A stretch of DNA of 64,000 nucleotides from Sphagnum magellanicum (Eukaryota > Streptophyta > Sphagnopsida > Sphagnales > Sphagnaceae), in assembly GCA_021904315.1 (NCBI GenBank), contig CM038908.1, positions 12,544,501 to 12,608,500 of the forward strand, in the 5' to 3' direction. A program made the position numbers and the translations under genes. Within the stretch, counting starts at the first letter, position 1. The number at the start of each line of letters is the position of its first letter. Positions 50,601-60,500 of this stretch are shown here, piece after piece. The notes under the pieces were generated by a model. That model had not been told where the DNA came from. It ran no database searches and worked only from the letters and a program-made list of their open reading frames with translations.

Positions 50601-51074
50601 ATGCAAATTTGTGTTGGGATGGATCATCATTATGCATTTTGCTAATGTATTACATCCAAGCCTAGATGTAATGGTTCTCATCCCACACAAAAAAATCTTG
50701 TTGGAAAAGCGCACCAAGTTTGGGTCTTCTTGCAACACCTTCTCAAATCGTTCATTTTCAACAACCCAGTGTTCATCCCATGTTCCATTATGCAAATAAA
50801 CATCTTGCTCCTCGCCTTTCTAGCTTGTCGACAAATAAAAAACCTTGTCCCCTTCCCTATTTTCCATGTGAAAGGCTTGCTCCATCTTCAAGAGAACAAT
50901 CTTGAAAGCAAGCCTCACAATTAGCATGGGAACCATCCTACACAATGGAACAACCATACGCGCCTTCCATTTTGGGGAGATTTTATACTTCTCAAGAATT
51001 TCCCCCATGTTGATCTTCGTTTGGTTTTGCATCACTTTGATTATCTTGTCAAATGACATGTGATCATCTTCCAT
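47682..51074 (-). pseudogene. Decayed multi-exon gene with a C-terminal DNA N4/N6-methylase-like core
   Basis: The first open piece (51074-50547) starts MEDDHMSFDKIIKVMQNQTK and has one in-frame TAG at 50820. Further pieces lie at about 50460-50280, 50160-49960, 49920-49740, 49600-49450 and 49350-49140. The last two exons join perfectly in phase: about 48556-48240 and 48152-47682. The first holds DLVIRDMPGG, a tryptophan, then FLSQSGAILLF, in the position and order of methylase motif IV and following strands. The second holds FVVDFTMSTR and HILAFDGNQEVFNEVL, like the SAM-binding motif I and the acidic strand 2. Motif IV before motif I is the permuted beta-class order. The catalytic DPPY is not present as such. 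At least six in-frame stops are TAA, TAG or TGA, so it is non-functional. The assignment is by motif reading only. Confidence 0.4.
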
Positions 51075-51483
51075 TTGAATTATGAGAGTTGAGAATTGCT
51101 AGAGAAAATAAATAGATTAGTGATTGGAAAAAGAGAAAAATAAGAGGAGGAAGGAAGATTCAAAAAATTTCAGAAAAAACTTGGCAAGCTTTTTTTAGCG
51201 CTAAGGGAAGCTCAATGGGTTTTTCTGGAATGAACATCGCATATAAGGAGGAGGGAGATAAAGAATAAAACATTTAAAGGAAGAAGAAAAAGGAAGAATT
51301 TTGTAAAAAAAAATCATACCAAGGTTCTTTCAGTGCCAAGAGAAGCTTAGTGGGATTTTCTTGTAACGAATATCACAAATTGGGAAGAACTAGAAGAAAC
51401 ATAAAATATGAAGAGGAAAAAGAATGAGAAAAATTGTTGTAAGAAAAAACTCGTGGAGCTTTTTTTGGTGTCGAAAGAAAATC

Positions 51484-52396
51484 TTACAACCCTAGCTTTG
51501 GGTTCGCGACCAAGGCAAGGGCTTGCAAGAGTGCAAGACAAGAGGGAGGCCTAATAAACACATCTTATACTCATGGGAGTGCAGGAGAGTGTGACAAAAT
51601 GAACCCTCACACTCCCAAGGCAACTCCCACTTGGGGAGTTATAGTCCCGAAGGACTCCCGAATCTTCAAGGAGTGATTGCAGAGGTCAAAACCCATGGGA
51701 TTGAAGAGTTCTTTATATCATTGAAAAGCTATTGAAACGCAAATGTCTAAAATGGGCTCGCATCACTCATTTGGACATCTGAAACACAAGTTATGGCCAA
51801 AAGAAAGGCCAAAAGTCAAATTGGCAGTTTGAGTCTCGACCACTAAAAGTCTAGAATTGACCCGATTTCCTAGTGTGCAGGTGATGTGCTACATATCGTT
51901 AGAAAGCTCTCAACGAGGGCTACAACTTTGCTTTAGAACTCATCTCAATCGAAGGTCTGCACACAAAGTTATGGGGCCCCAAAGTCACAAAAGTCCCAAC
52001 TTTGGGAATTTCGAGATTCCCATTTGGGAGTCCTGGGACAAAATGCCATTTGGATGTGGGCCTCGTGGAAAGGCACAAAGTGTACTATAAGGGGGAAGGT
52101 GGTGGCTTCCCCCAAGTTTGGGCCATGGTGAGTCTTGTGAGTTCGAGTTTGATCGTGGTTCGTCTAGCACCAAAAGTGCTCAAACTATGCACTAACCAAC
52201 TTGTTGTTTGGTTTGTGTAGGTCCAAGTGAATGATTGAAGTGCTTGTTAATCTTCCTAATCCCATCCCAAAGCTCCAACACGCCCTTTTACCCCCGAAGT
52301 TCTAAGAGCCAGGGAGCGTGCCCCAACTTTTTACTCTTCTACTGTTTTCATTTTAAATTCACATTTGAATATACAAAAGAGGTTGGGAGTGCGTCA
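51484..52396 (+). mobile_element. LTR copy 2, inserted in the hairpin array
   Basis: About 913 bp, collinear with the solo LTR at 32496-33412, from ACAACCCTAGC near the start to GAGTGCGTCA at the end. Shared internal markers include CACACTCCCAAG, AAGTTATGG and ATAAGGGGGAAGGTGGTGG. Host sequence of one hairpin unit lies on both sides. The left terminus is eroded and I cannot confirm a target duplication. No internal region follows directly. Confidence 0.8.
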
Positions 52397-52808
52397 AAAG
52401 CTCCATGGGTGTGTGGGATAATTTTTTTTTAAAAAAAAACTTATCGAGCTTCTCTTGGCACTAAAAGAAATTTGATGCCCAGAGAACATCGGTGAGAAGA
52501 GAATGAATGCCTATAAAAAATACCCATCGAGCTTCTTTTGATGCCGACAAAAGCTTGGTGGGTTTGTTTTCAAGCTCACATGGAGAAGAATTAAAGTAAT
52601 AAGAAGATGAAGAAAAAAGGATGAATGGTTGTAGGAAAAAACCTATAGAGTTTTTCAAGGCCAAAAGAAGTTCCATGAATGTGCAGGTTAAAAATTTTGT
52701 AGAAAAAAACCCATCGAACTACTTTCGATGCTGAAAAAAGATCGGCGAAAAAAGAATGAAGATTATAAACTGATTTTATAATAATTTATTCTTGGATTTG
52801 AATTTAAC

Positions 52809-52882
52809 TGAGAAAAACGGGATTTGAACCTGCAACTTCCGGCGTGACAAACCAACACTCTAACCAACTAAGCTATTTTCCC
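52809..52882 (-). tRNA. tRNA-Asp(GUC), organelle-like, probably a pseudogene
   Basis: On the minus strand a 74-nt cloverleaf folds completely. It has a 7-bp acceptor stem (GGGAAAA with TTTTCTC), a D arm GCTT...GAGT around AGTTGGTTA, an anticodon arm TTGGT/GCCGG with loop TTGTCAC (anticodon GTC, Asp), a five-base variable loop AAGTT and a T loop TTCAAAT. The D loop and variable region resemble plastid or mitochondrial trnD-GUC, not nuclear tRNA-Asp. One T-stem mismatch (A-C) and several G-T pairs suggest C-to-T decay after transfer. Flanks carry imperfect inverted AT repeats (AATAATTTATT and AATAAATTAT). There is no encoded CCA. Confidence 0.75.
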
Positions 52883-52984
52883 GAACATAATAAATTATCG
52901 TAGATAATTTATAGATCAAATAGATATATAAATCAACTTTTTCAAAAAAAAAAAAACCCCGTTGAATTTTTTTCGATGACAAAA

Positions 52985-53240
52985 AACACTAGAAGAAAAA
53001 CATGTATTTTCAACTATTCTTTGCGACTAAATTTTAGTTGCAAGAGACATTTTGCAACTAAAATCCTTTTACTCGCCTAAGACAAGTCGCATGTGAAAAC
53101 TAGTCGCAAATGATAAAGAGTATTGTATGAAAGAAAAAGTCAACAAATACATTTCATCCTTTGACTCCATTGTATACGTATTGTCACATGCGACTAATAT
53201 GCAACTATTTTGGTCACAATTGAAGGCAAATCATGTGCTG
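52985..53240 (+). mobile_element. CACTA-like terminus with subterminal repeats
   Basis: CACTAGAAGAAAAA begins at about 52987, followed by TTTGCGACTAAATTTTAGTTGC, TTTTGCAACTAAAA, AAGTCGCATGTG and ACTAGTCGCAAATG. A CACTA start followed by short GCGACTA/TAGTCGC repeats is the layout of plant CACTA (En/Spm) ends. Similar GCAACTAAAA and TGCGACT words occur at 42010-42150 and 56590-56690. No matching TAGTG right end was found, so the element is probably a fragment. Confidence 0.45.
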
Positions 53241-53255
53241 CCACGTGTTTTAATA

Positions 53256-53290
53256 TATGATGATGATGATTATTATTATTATTATTTTGA
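53256..53290. repeat. GAT/ATT microsatellite
   Basis: GATGATGATGATTATTATTATTATTATT-type trinucleotide run next to the CACTA-like subterminal repeats. Confidence 0.8.
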
Positions 53291-53389
53291 AATAATCTAA
53301 GATGTTCAATTCAAAGACTTGGATGATCTTATATTATAGCACGTGGCCCAATGTAAATATGCCACGTGGCATTAAAAAAATTTAATTTA

Positions 53390-53900
53390 AACAAACCAAC
53401 AAGTCACAAAGGCACATTGAATTAGAGGTGGGGGACTTAGTGTGGTTAAACATAAAAGACTTTAAAATGCCCAAAACTTTGGCAAATAAGTTCGTTTAAA
53501 ACTATGCAGATCCTTATAAAATCATTCGTAAACCCCACCCTGTTGTGTACACTTTGTAACTCCCAACGACATTGGTAGCCCATTAGACCTTCCATGTGTT
53601 CAAATTGAAATTAGTTCATGAGGACAGAAAAAGGAAGGATTGGAAATAGGCCTATCACTTATGATTTGACCTCATTGAACATAAAATTGCAAGGGAATTA
53701 AAATGCATCCTAATTACAAAATAGACCAAGCAAATTGGCAAGTAATACCTCATCAAGTGGAAAGGATGTCACTTGAAAGAATCATAATGGGTGAAGCCTA
53801 GTCATCTAAAACGTTTGCCAAAAATGGTTGAAAAGTTTGAATGGGAGTGGGGCCACAAGATGGACAATAGGAAAACACATAAAAATAAGTCTAAGACATC
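53390..53900 (+). pseudogene. Ty3/gypsy chromovirus pol 3' end (integrase C-terminus and chromodomain)
   Basis: The frame reads LEVGDLVWLNIKDFKMPKTL, PYKIIRKPHPVVYTL, HVFKLKLVHEDRKRKD, then YLIKWKGCHLKES and a weak downstream helix. This is the integrase C-terminal GPY/F-like module followed by a chromodomain with the aromatic YLIKWKG strand, as in plant chromoviruses. Several TAA/TAG stops break it. No protease, RT or RNase H is visible nearby. The LTR fragment at 54339 has the opposite orientation, so they need not belong to one insertion. Confidence 0.75.
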
Positions 53901-54338
53901 AGCATAATGTTGATGAAAGCATTAACTTTTAGAAGCAGGGGGTGAGAGCAAAACCTAAAGGAATGGACGTATATCTAAATTAAAATTAAGGCAAGATGAT
54001 AATCAATTTGAAGTCAAGATGTATGAAATGGGGTGGACCATGGAAGAAGTAGGTGAGGGTTGAGTTGAAGTGACAATAACCAATGGATATGGACCTAAGG
54101 AGTTGAACACAAAAGAAAAACTTCTAAGGGTTCAATCAAATGAAATTGTGGTAATGATGCACACACATTAAATGGCATGCCCCCAAACTGATAATAAGTT
54201 TGTGGGAATGAAGTTTTTAGTGCATGGAATCGCAAACCATGTCTTTTTAAAATAAAGGGGGTTTGGCTTAATTAAACCCAAGTCAACAATATCTATTGGT
54301 GCATTTTAGGGTGAAAGCATGAATAGGGGGACTATTTG

Positions 54339-54955
54339 TGAAACACTCCCAACCTCCTTGATAGATTCAAATGTGAGTCTAAAGTGAAAACAACGGAAGA
54401 GTAAAAAATTGGGGCACACTCCTTAGCTTGTAACACTTCGAGGGTAAAGGGGCGTGTTGGAGTTATGGGATGGGACTAGAAAGATTGACAAGCAATTCAA
54501 TCACTCACACAAACCTGCACAAACCAAACAACAAGTTGATTAGTGCATAGTTTGAACATTTTTGGTGTTAAGATGAGCCACGGGCAGATTCAGACTCATA
54601 AGACTCACCACAGCCCGAACTTGAAGGAAGCCACCACCTTCCCCCTTACAGTATACTCTGTGCCTTTGCACGAAGCCCACATCCAAATGGCATTTTGTCC
54701 CGGACTCCCAAATGGGAATCCCGAAATTCCTAAAGTTGGGACTATTGCAACGTTGGGGCCCCATAACTTTGTGTGCAAACCTCCGATTGAGATGAAGATT
54801 GAAGCAAAGTTGTAGCCCTTGTCGAGATCTTTCCAACGGTATGTTGCATGCCACTTGCACGCAAGGAAATTGGGTAGATTCTTGACTTTTAATGGTCGAG
54901 AGTCAAACTGTCAATTTGACTCCCGCCCTTTCTTTTGGCAGGTGAGCCCAAGACA
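54339..54955 (-). mobile_element. LTR copy 3, inverted and 5'-truncated
   Basis: On the minus strand this matches about the last two thirds of the LTR at 51484-52396, including ATAAGGGGGAAGGTGGTGG and the 3' end GGGAGTGTTTCA. It stops near CCAAAAGAAAG (54947). About 300 bp of the LTR start is missing, with an internal deletion near the break. Confidence 0.8.
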
Positions 54956-57480
54956 AGTGTGGTGTGATTAAAAACTAACATAGAAATGGATTTTTTTTTT
55001 TTTTTGAGATTCCTTTTGCATTCAAAAGGGTGGAGCTTAGAATGTGAACTATACTTAAGTAAAAAACTAGCTAAGTATCTCCTAAAGGTTTGAAGTAAAA
55101 GGGTGGCAAAAAAGGTGGCTTGCCATGAGAAAGGTGACTTATTATTTGTGTTCATGACGACACAGACCTCTTGAAGGTGGGGGTGAATGACATGCCCTTT
55201 CATTTAAAAGATGTCTTAAGTGGATGAACCTCACATTAAGACCACTTTAGTGGGGAACTAAGGTGATATGAGAGTTAGGCCAAAAATGGCTCTACAAGGT
55301 TCAACTCCTTTAGGAGTCAAGATATATTTAAATCTCGAGGTTTGGATGGGCTAAGGTAAGAGTTCAAGCTTTTTCTAGCCAAAAGAATATGATTGGGGTT
55401 ATCTTTGGGACTATAGTGTGGGGCACACCATCCCCTTAAAACCTTTAGTGGACAATCAAGCACTATTTTGGGTCACCCAAAGGGGCAAGCTTGTTAAAGC
55501 GCCTAAGACGATTAAGACATGTCCCTTTAAAGCTTCAAGGTCACCAAAAGAGGGTTGGCCCCATGATGATTTCGGTCATTTTAACTTAAGTCCTTTGGAC
55601 CAATTTTGGGAGTTGGTCTCGAAAGGCCTTTGAATAAACTTGGGGTTGATTCAACTTAAGGCCATATGGATTGGCTTTGGGAGTCGAGCCGTAATTGACT
55701 TTAAGTTAGACTAAGACTTAGCCTTGGGAACAGGGTCTAGTGAATATAAGTGGCGAGTCTAAGTTTGTCATGAGCAGTCAAGACTTTGGGACTAACCAAA
55801 TGAGCTATGGGGTGCACAAGTAGCTAGGAGTTAAAGGAGTTGACACAAAAGGAGCTTGAGCTTGGCAAAACACATGGAATGTAAGGCAACAAGTGGGAAA
55901 AGGCATGTCAAGGATCTTCTACGGTGGAAGGTATTAGCCAATAGAAGGTACCAGCCAACCTATCACTTATTTTAAAAAATGAAAAAGTCTTAGCTTTGCT
56001 TTACTTAGGAAAAAGACCTAAAAAAAGCCCTTTTGTAATTTTTATCCTGTTCTTTCAACCTACCAGCCTCATGCACAAATCCTTCTTCATTTTCGTTTGT
56101 CATTCTCACCATCCTCCATTGGTTGTTAATATTAGATTGCTTCACCTTAGAATTTAAGGTTTACTTCTTTGGTCAATTTATGTTGTTTCTTATTTTAGAT
56201 CCTCAACATCAATGAGGAGTTTGCCATCAATTTTGTTCATATATAATTATGTTCTTTTTGTCACCTCTTTTTATGTACTTTGACAATCCATCACCATCAA
56301 GTTTTGTCACATGCAATCATGATGCATAAGGGGGAGTTATTGTGAGTAACAAGTTACAACAAATGCCATTCTAGAAATGTTGTTCCAACCTTCCAAGTTT
56401 TTTTTTAAAAAATAGTTTAAAGCCTTTGTAAATTGTTGAATAATAGAAATGTGATTAAATTTTATAGTTAAATGTCAATTATTGTTGAACATTGAAACAT
56501 TGTTCTCTTCACAAATTACAACAACATTATGAGACAACTTTGATATTAGTGGCAATCACACCCTCATTATAAGAAATTATGTCTATCAAAACCACATTGC
56601 CTTACAACTAAAACTCAAAAAGCATCTTGTATACAATTATAGTGCAACTATCCTTTGGGTATTACAACCATTATGCAACTATCCCCTAAAAATAAGGGGA
56701 ATTAATAAATAAATTGATATGTTAGAAAATTAGCTAGTTATAATTGCAAGTGAGTTGAAAATATGTTCCTATATGATAATTTTGTATGTGCCATACATAT
56801 ATTTGTAGTCAACCATGTTCGATTTTTTAAAAAGTTACATTTCAATTGCATGTGACAACTATTTTAAAACTATTGTAAATGTGGCACTAACACAAGAATT
56901 ATGTTGCAATTAGTATACAATGTACATACATGTGATCTAACATGTGTTCACATTTTCATCGTTCATTATAAAATACTTTTGTAATTAATTTTTTATTACG
57001 ATTTTCATTGATACAATTAATATGGTCACTAGTGTGACATTGTCAAACTACTAATGTTTAACTATTATGATTGTTGTGTAATAACTAATAATTTAGTAAG
57101 GATACAAATTCATATGTAATATTTTATAAATATTTATTATTTTAATAATTTGACTATTGAATATTGACTATGTTTAATACACTTAATTATTATGAACATA
57201 TTAATTTCATGTTCACATACGTTCAACTTATGAACCTTGGACCATATCTTTCATCTCCACCACCACCAAGAGTCAAGGAAAAAAATTTGTGACCCAAAAT
57301 CAATATTGTATAGTTAGCAAAGCATATCAATGGAGAGCTTATCAGATATGAGATGATGCCAAAAAGCTTATGGGACATAATGGAAAGTACTCAAAATCTC
57401 TTTTCATAAGATAAGTTCCCGGTAATTTGAGTTCTGAAGCAAAACACTTCAATACAATGTTACTTTCCAAGTTACCTGCC
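54956..57480. other. Intergenic region with degenerate short repeats
   Basis: No coding frame is supported. Between about 55440 and 55800 the phrase TTTGGGAGT(T/C)G followed by GTCT/GAGC recurs loosely. From 56400 to 57250 the DNA is very AT-rich and contains scattered GCAACTAT words that may be CACTA subterminal repeats. Confidence 0.4.
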
Positions 57481-57699
57481 AGTTGGATAGCTTTTGCACA
57501 GTCCTAGGTGAACTGTATAGTCACATATTGCCTTGGGTGAACCAGCACCCCCCTTTGGCTCTGTGATAGAAATCCCAAAATTTGCTTAAGTTATTTTTAA
57601 ATATTACAAATATCCCACACTCATACTAATCAAGGTCTCGAGTTCAAGTCAAACATGTTTTGGGCTTAATAAGGCTACCAAGAAGCCTCACTCAAAATG

Positions 57700-57930
57700 G
57701 CGAAAATATCAAGTACTGTTGGTCTGGTATCAACTTATTTTGACACCAGCTGGTACATGTATTAGGTTCAATATCGTTTTTGGGCTGGTATATGGCAGGT
57801 ATATATCTGGTATATAGACTGGTATCACCTCAAGTCCCTACCAGCTGCTATGGATATTAAGCTGGTACCAGGCTTAGGTCATACCAAACTGATCTGATAT
57901 TTGATATCAGTGTTCATACCAATATTGATA
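57700..57930. repeat. Cryptic CTGGTAT/ATACCAG repeat
   Basis: CTGGTAT or its complement recurs about a dozen times with varying spacing (for example GTCTGGTATC, GGGCTGGTATATGG, GACTGGTATCACC). It looks like an old degenerate satellite or simple repeat. Confidence 0.5.
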
Positions 57931-59226
57931 TCAATCTCTGACACTATATAACAGACCAAACTTTGCAAAGTAATTTTGCAATACTTCCTAACACCACACC
58001 TCCAAGTTTTAGGCCAGGCAGTCCATAGTAATGTCAAACAAATTTCTAAAACTTTCTGAATTGTGAGTAGTCATAATTTTGATATAAATCAGTATTTATT
58101 GAAAATAATTTAATTATTTCCAGAATGGTAAAGGTAGTACAGTAAGACTGAAAGCTTAAAAGTCATATGACAAGGTGTAATAAAGATAAGGAGAAGAAAA
58201 ACAAATTGTCTTGGTATAGGAAATATGCGTCTCAATCAACTAATTGTTAAGTAACAAGTGTTTCGGCTGCCGCGTCAAAATGGTGTAGTGTCGTCTTGGC
58301 TACTATGATTTGAAAGATTTTTTAAAGCCTGGATTTTTTCCCTCGCATGAGCGTTTTTATTTTAATAGGCTATTGTACTTTCATTGCAATAAATAGAACC
58401 AATGATGTGATTAATTAGTTGGGGGAGGTGGGAATCAAGATACAATTTTATTGTGTAATAATGTTTTCATCGACTTAGGGAAAAAAAATCTCTTAAAATC
58501 AAAAGTTTGGATAATCCAATCTGAAGTGGCAATGATGTGAAACAAAAACCTTATTGTTGCTGAGACTGTATGGATGCATCACTTCCCAAACTAGAAGAGT
58601 TCTCCTGCTCTTTGGCCACTCTATAGGTGAGAGGAGGACAACATTTGTCAAATCATATGGGATAAAAAGAGGTGCTATTGGGAAGATGTTAAGGAACATA
58701 ACAAAAACATGGAGAACCCATTGAGAACGTGATGAAAACCCATTGAGAATCTGAGGAGACACATTGGGAATGAGGAAAAATGAGAAAAACCTTTCCTGCT
58801 CACCCCAATCCAAAAGGAAAAAAATTGAGGCACCTTGAGCACATGCAGAGCTTCCCACTGGCTGTACACAATTTCCCGTCACAAAACTCTTTGTTACCAT
58901 TTTTGGCCTAGGCTAATGGAGGGGAAGAATTTTGGGGACATAGTTTGTGATATTTATTTCAATCTCTAACATGTCTTTGCAATTGAAAAATAGTTGAATG
59001 CACACAATTGTGTTCCAATCTGAAAGATGGGCTGAGCAGCCTCAGTCCACTGTCCCTTCTTTCTGGTTTCTTCCTTTTTTTTCTAGACACAAATGGAAAA
59101 AATCCATTATACAGGAAAGTACCATCCTATGTTTGGGGACACCAGGTCCTCTCTACACCCATCTCTTGCACCTTATTCCAACACAATACCGACAATTGAC
59201 ACAATGTGACCTGCATGATTTGAATT
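57931..59226. other. Intergenic, no recognised gene
   Basis: A 133-codon minus frame at 58499-58900 and shorter + frames at 58998-59306 show no family resemblance. No RNA gene was seen. Confidence 0.4.
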
Positions 59227-60500
59227 TTAGGCACCCATCACCCCATGTAATGGAATATGATCTGCAAAGTACAAGCTCCATAACAGATGGTCAATGTTGG
59301 TTTTGAAACTCCTAAATTGCAAAAAGGGCTTTGCAGGGACAAAATAACTTTTAGTTGTGCAAGTTTCACGATCAACATAGGCACCCTGACAGTTCTGTAG
59401 ACATTGTGTAGCTACTATCACTTGTGATCCTTTTGCTGTGTTTGGAAGTTGACTATGCACAGCTTCATACACATAAAAACATGGTCATGTGTGAGGAGTT
59501 ACAAGACCTTATGGCCTCACCCATGTTCTCATTGCATGTGGATTAATTGACTGGTATCTTAGAAAAGAGATATTACACCCACTATTCATTTGGACAGAAA
59601 TTTCCATCAATCTTGATTCATTGCACCCGCTGATTTAAATTATCAAGTTGAACGGCATGCTCCAGATCTGTAACATAAAATTGTCATGAAGAACTAGCAG
59701 ATCCAATTCATAGTACATAGTTTGCCTTCACAAGCATGCAATGAGAAGGAAGGATACAAGTGATTGTTTCAGGGTCTAGAATGACAACTTGCCCCATACA
59801 GAAGCATGGACATAACAATTGCATCATCAATTGTTTATGCTAAAACAAGAACATTTCTAGTGCCATTGTGAACTTTGATGTGACATGCACATATGTTGTT
59901 GGATGTTGACAAGGAGCATTACTGTGATCATTGAGTTCTGCAATCTACAGTCTACATAACATACAAGAAAGGATAGAATTTAGTGTTTTGGGGTCTAGTG
60001 GCAACTTGGCCCATGGAGAAACATGGACATAACAATTGCATCATCAATTGTTTTCACTACAATAAGCACATTTCTAGTGCCATTGTCAGCTTTGACCTGA
60101 CAAGCACATATGTTGTTCAATGTTTGACAAGGAGCATTGTTGTGGTCATTGAGGTGTGCAAGACATGCATAGTTTATATAGCATGCATCCAGTGAAGTAA
60201 AATAACCACATGCTTCTCAATGATCAGGAGGCAAGCTGCTCTTCATGATCTACAGCCTTGACCTTCAGTTAAGCATCTGCAACAGTAGAGTTGTTGAAAC
60301 ACTCATCAAAAAATCTTTACTAATATGTAAACGTGATGATGGAAAAGAGAAACACATACTGAGAAGGTTATATTCACACGCCTTATCATGATCTAGTCCA
60401 AGCTTTAGTGATCTCTTCAGCTGTGCATTACAATTGCAATTTTTGGGTGATTGCACAAATGAAGTAGTTGCGTCAACGTCACAAAGAGAACTCACAATTC
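59227..60500 (-). other. Unidentified minus-strand exon-like block with tandem duplication
   Basis: Minus-strand frames with several cysteines lie at 60495 to about 60350 (CDVDATTSFVQSPKNCNCNA, followed by a donor-like GTATGT) and at 59472-59227 (MYEAVHSQLPNTAKGS). Between them a roughly 230-bp segment is present twice, near 60170-59985 and 59940-59755. Both copies translate, with stops or shifts, to a similar peptide (NGTRNVL...TIDDAIVMSM...SCH). I do not recognise the protein. The peptide-level agreement suggests an exon duplication followed by decay. Confidence 0.35.

Larger units (their letters stand above)
51170..52995. repeat. Array of about eight hairpin-forming units
   Basis: Diverged units of roughly 120-140 bp repeat near 51179, 51318, 51445, 52436, 52518, 52636, 52703 and 52950. 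Each has a core such as CATCGAGCTTCTTTTG, a short loop ATGCCGA, then CAAAAGCTTGGTGGG, so each can fold into a stem of up to about 20 bp. Cores are separated by A/G-rich spacers. The third unit is split by the LTR at 51484-52396. The seventh and eighth are separated by the tRNA-Asp segment. The array lies immediately upstream of the start of the minus-strand pseudogene. Confidence 0.6.

Noticed and set aside
57630-57660. B-box-like GAGTTCAAGTC resembling a tRNA or SINE
   Set aside because: No A-box at the right distance and no foldable cloverleaf.
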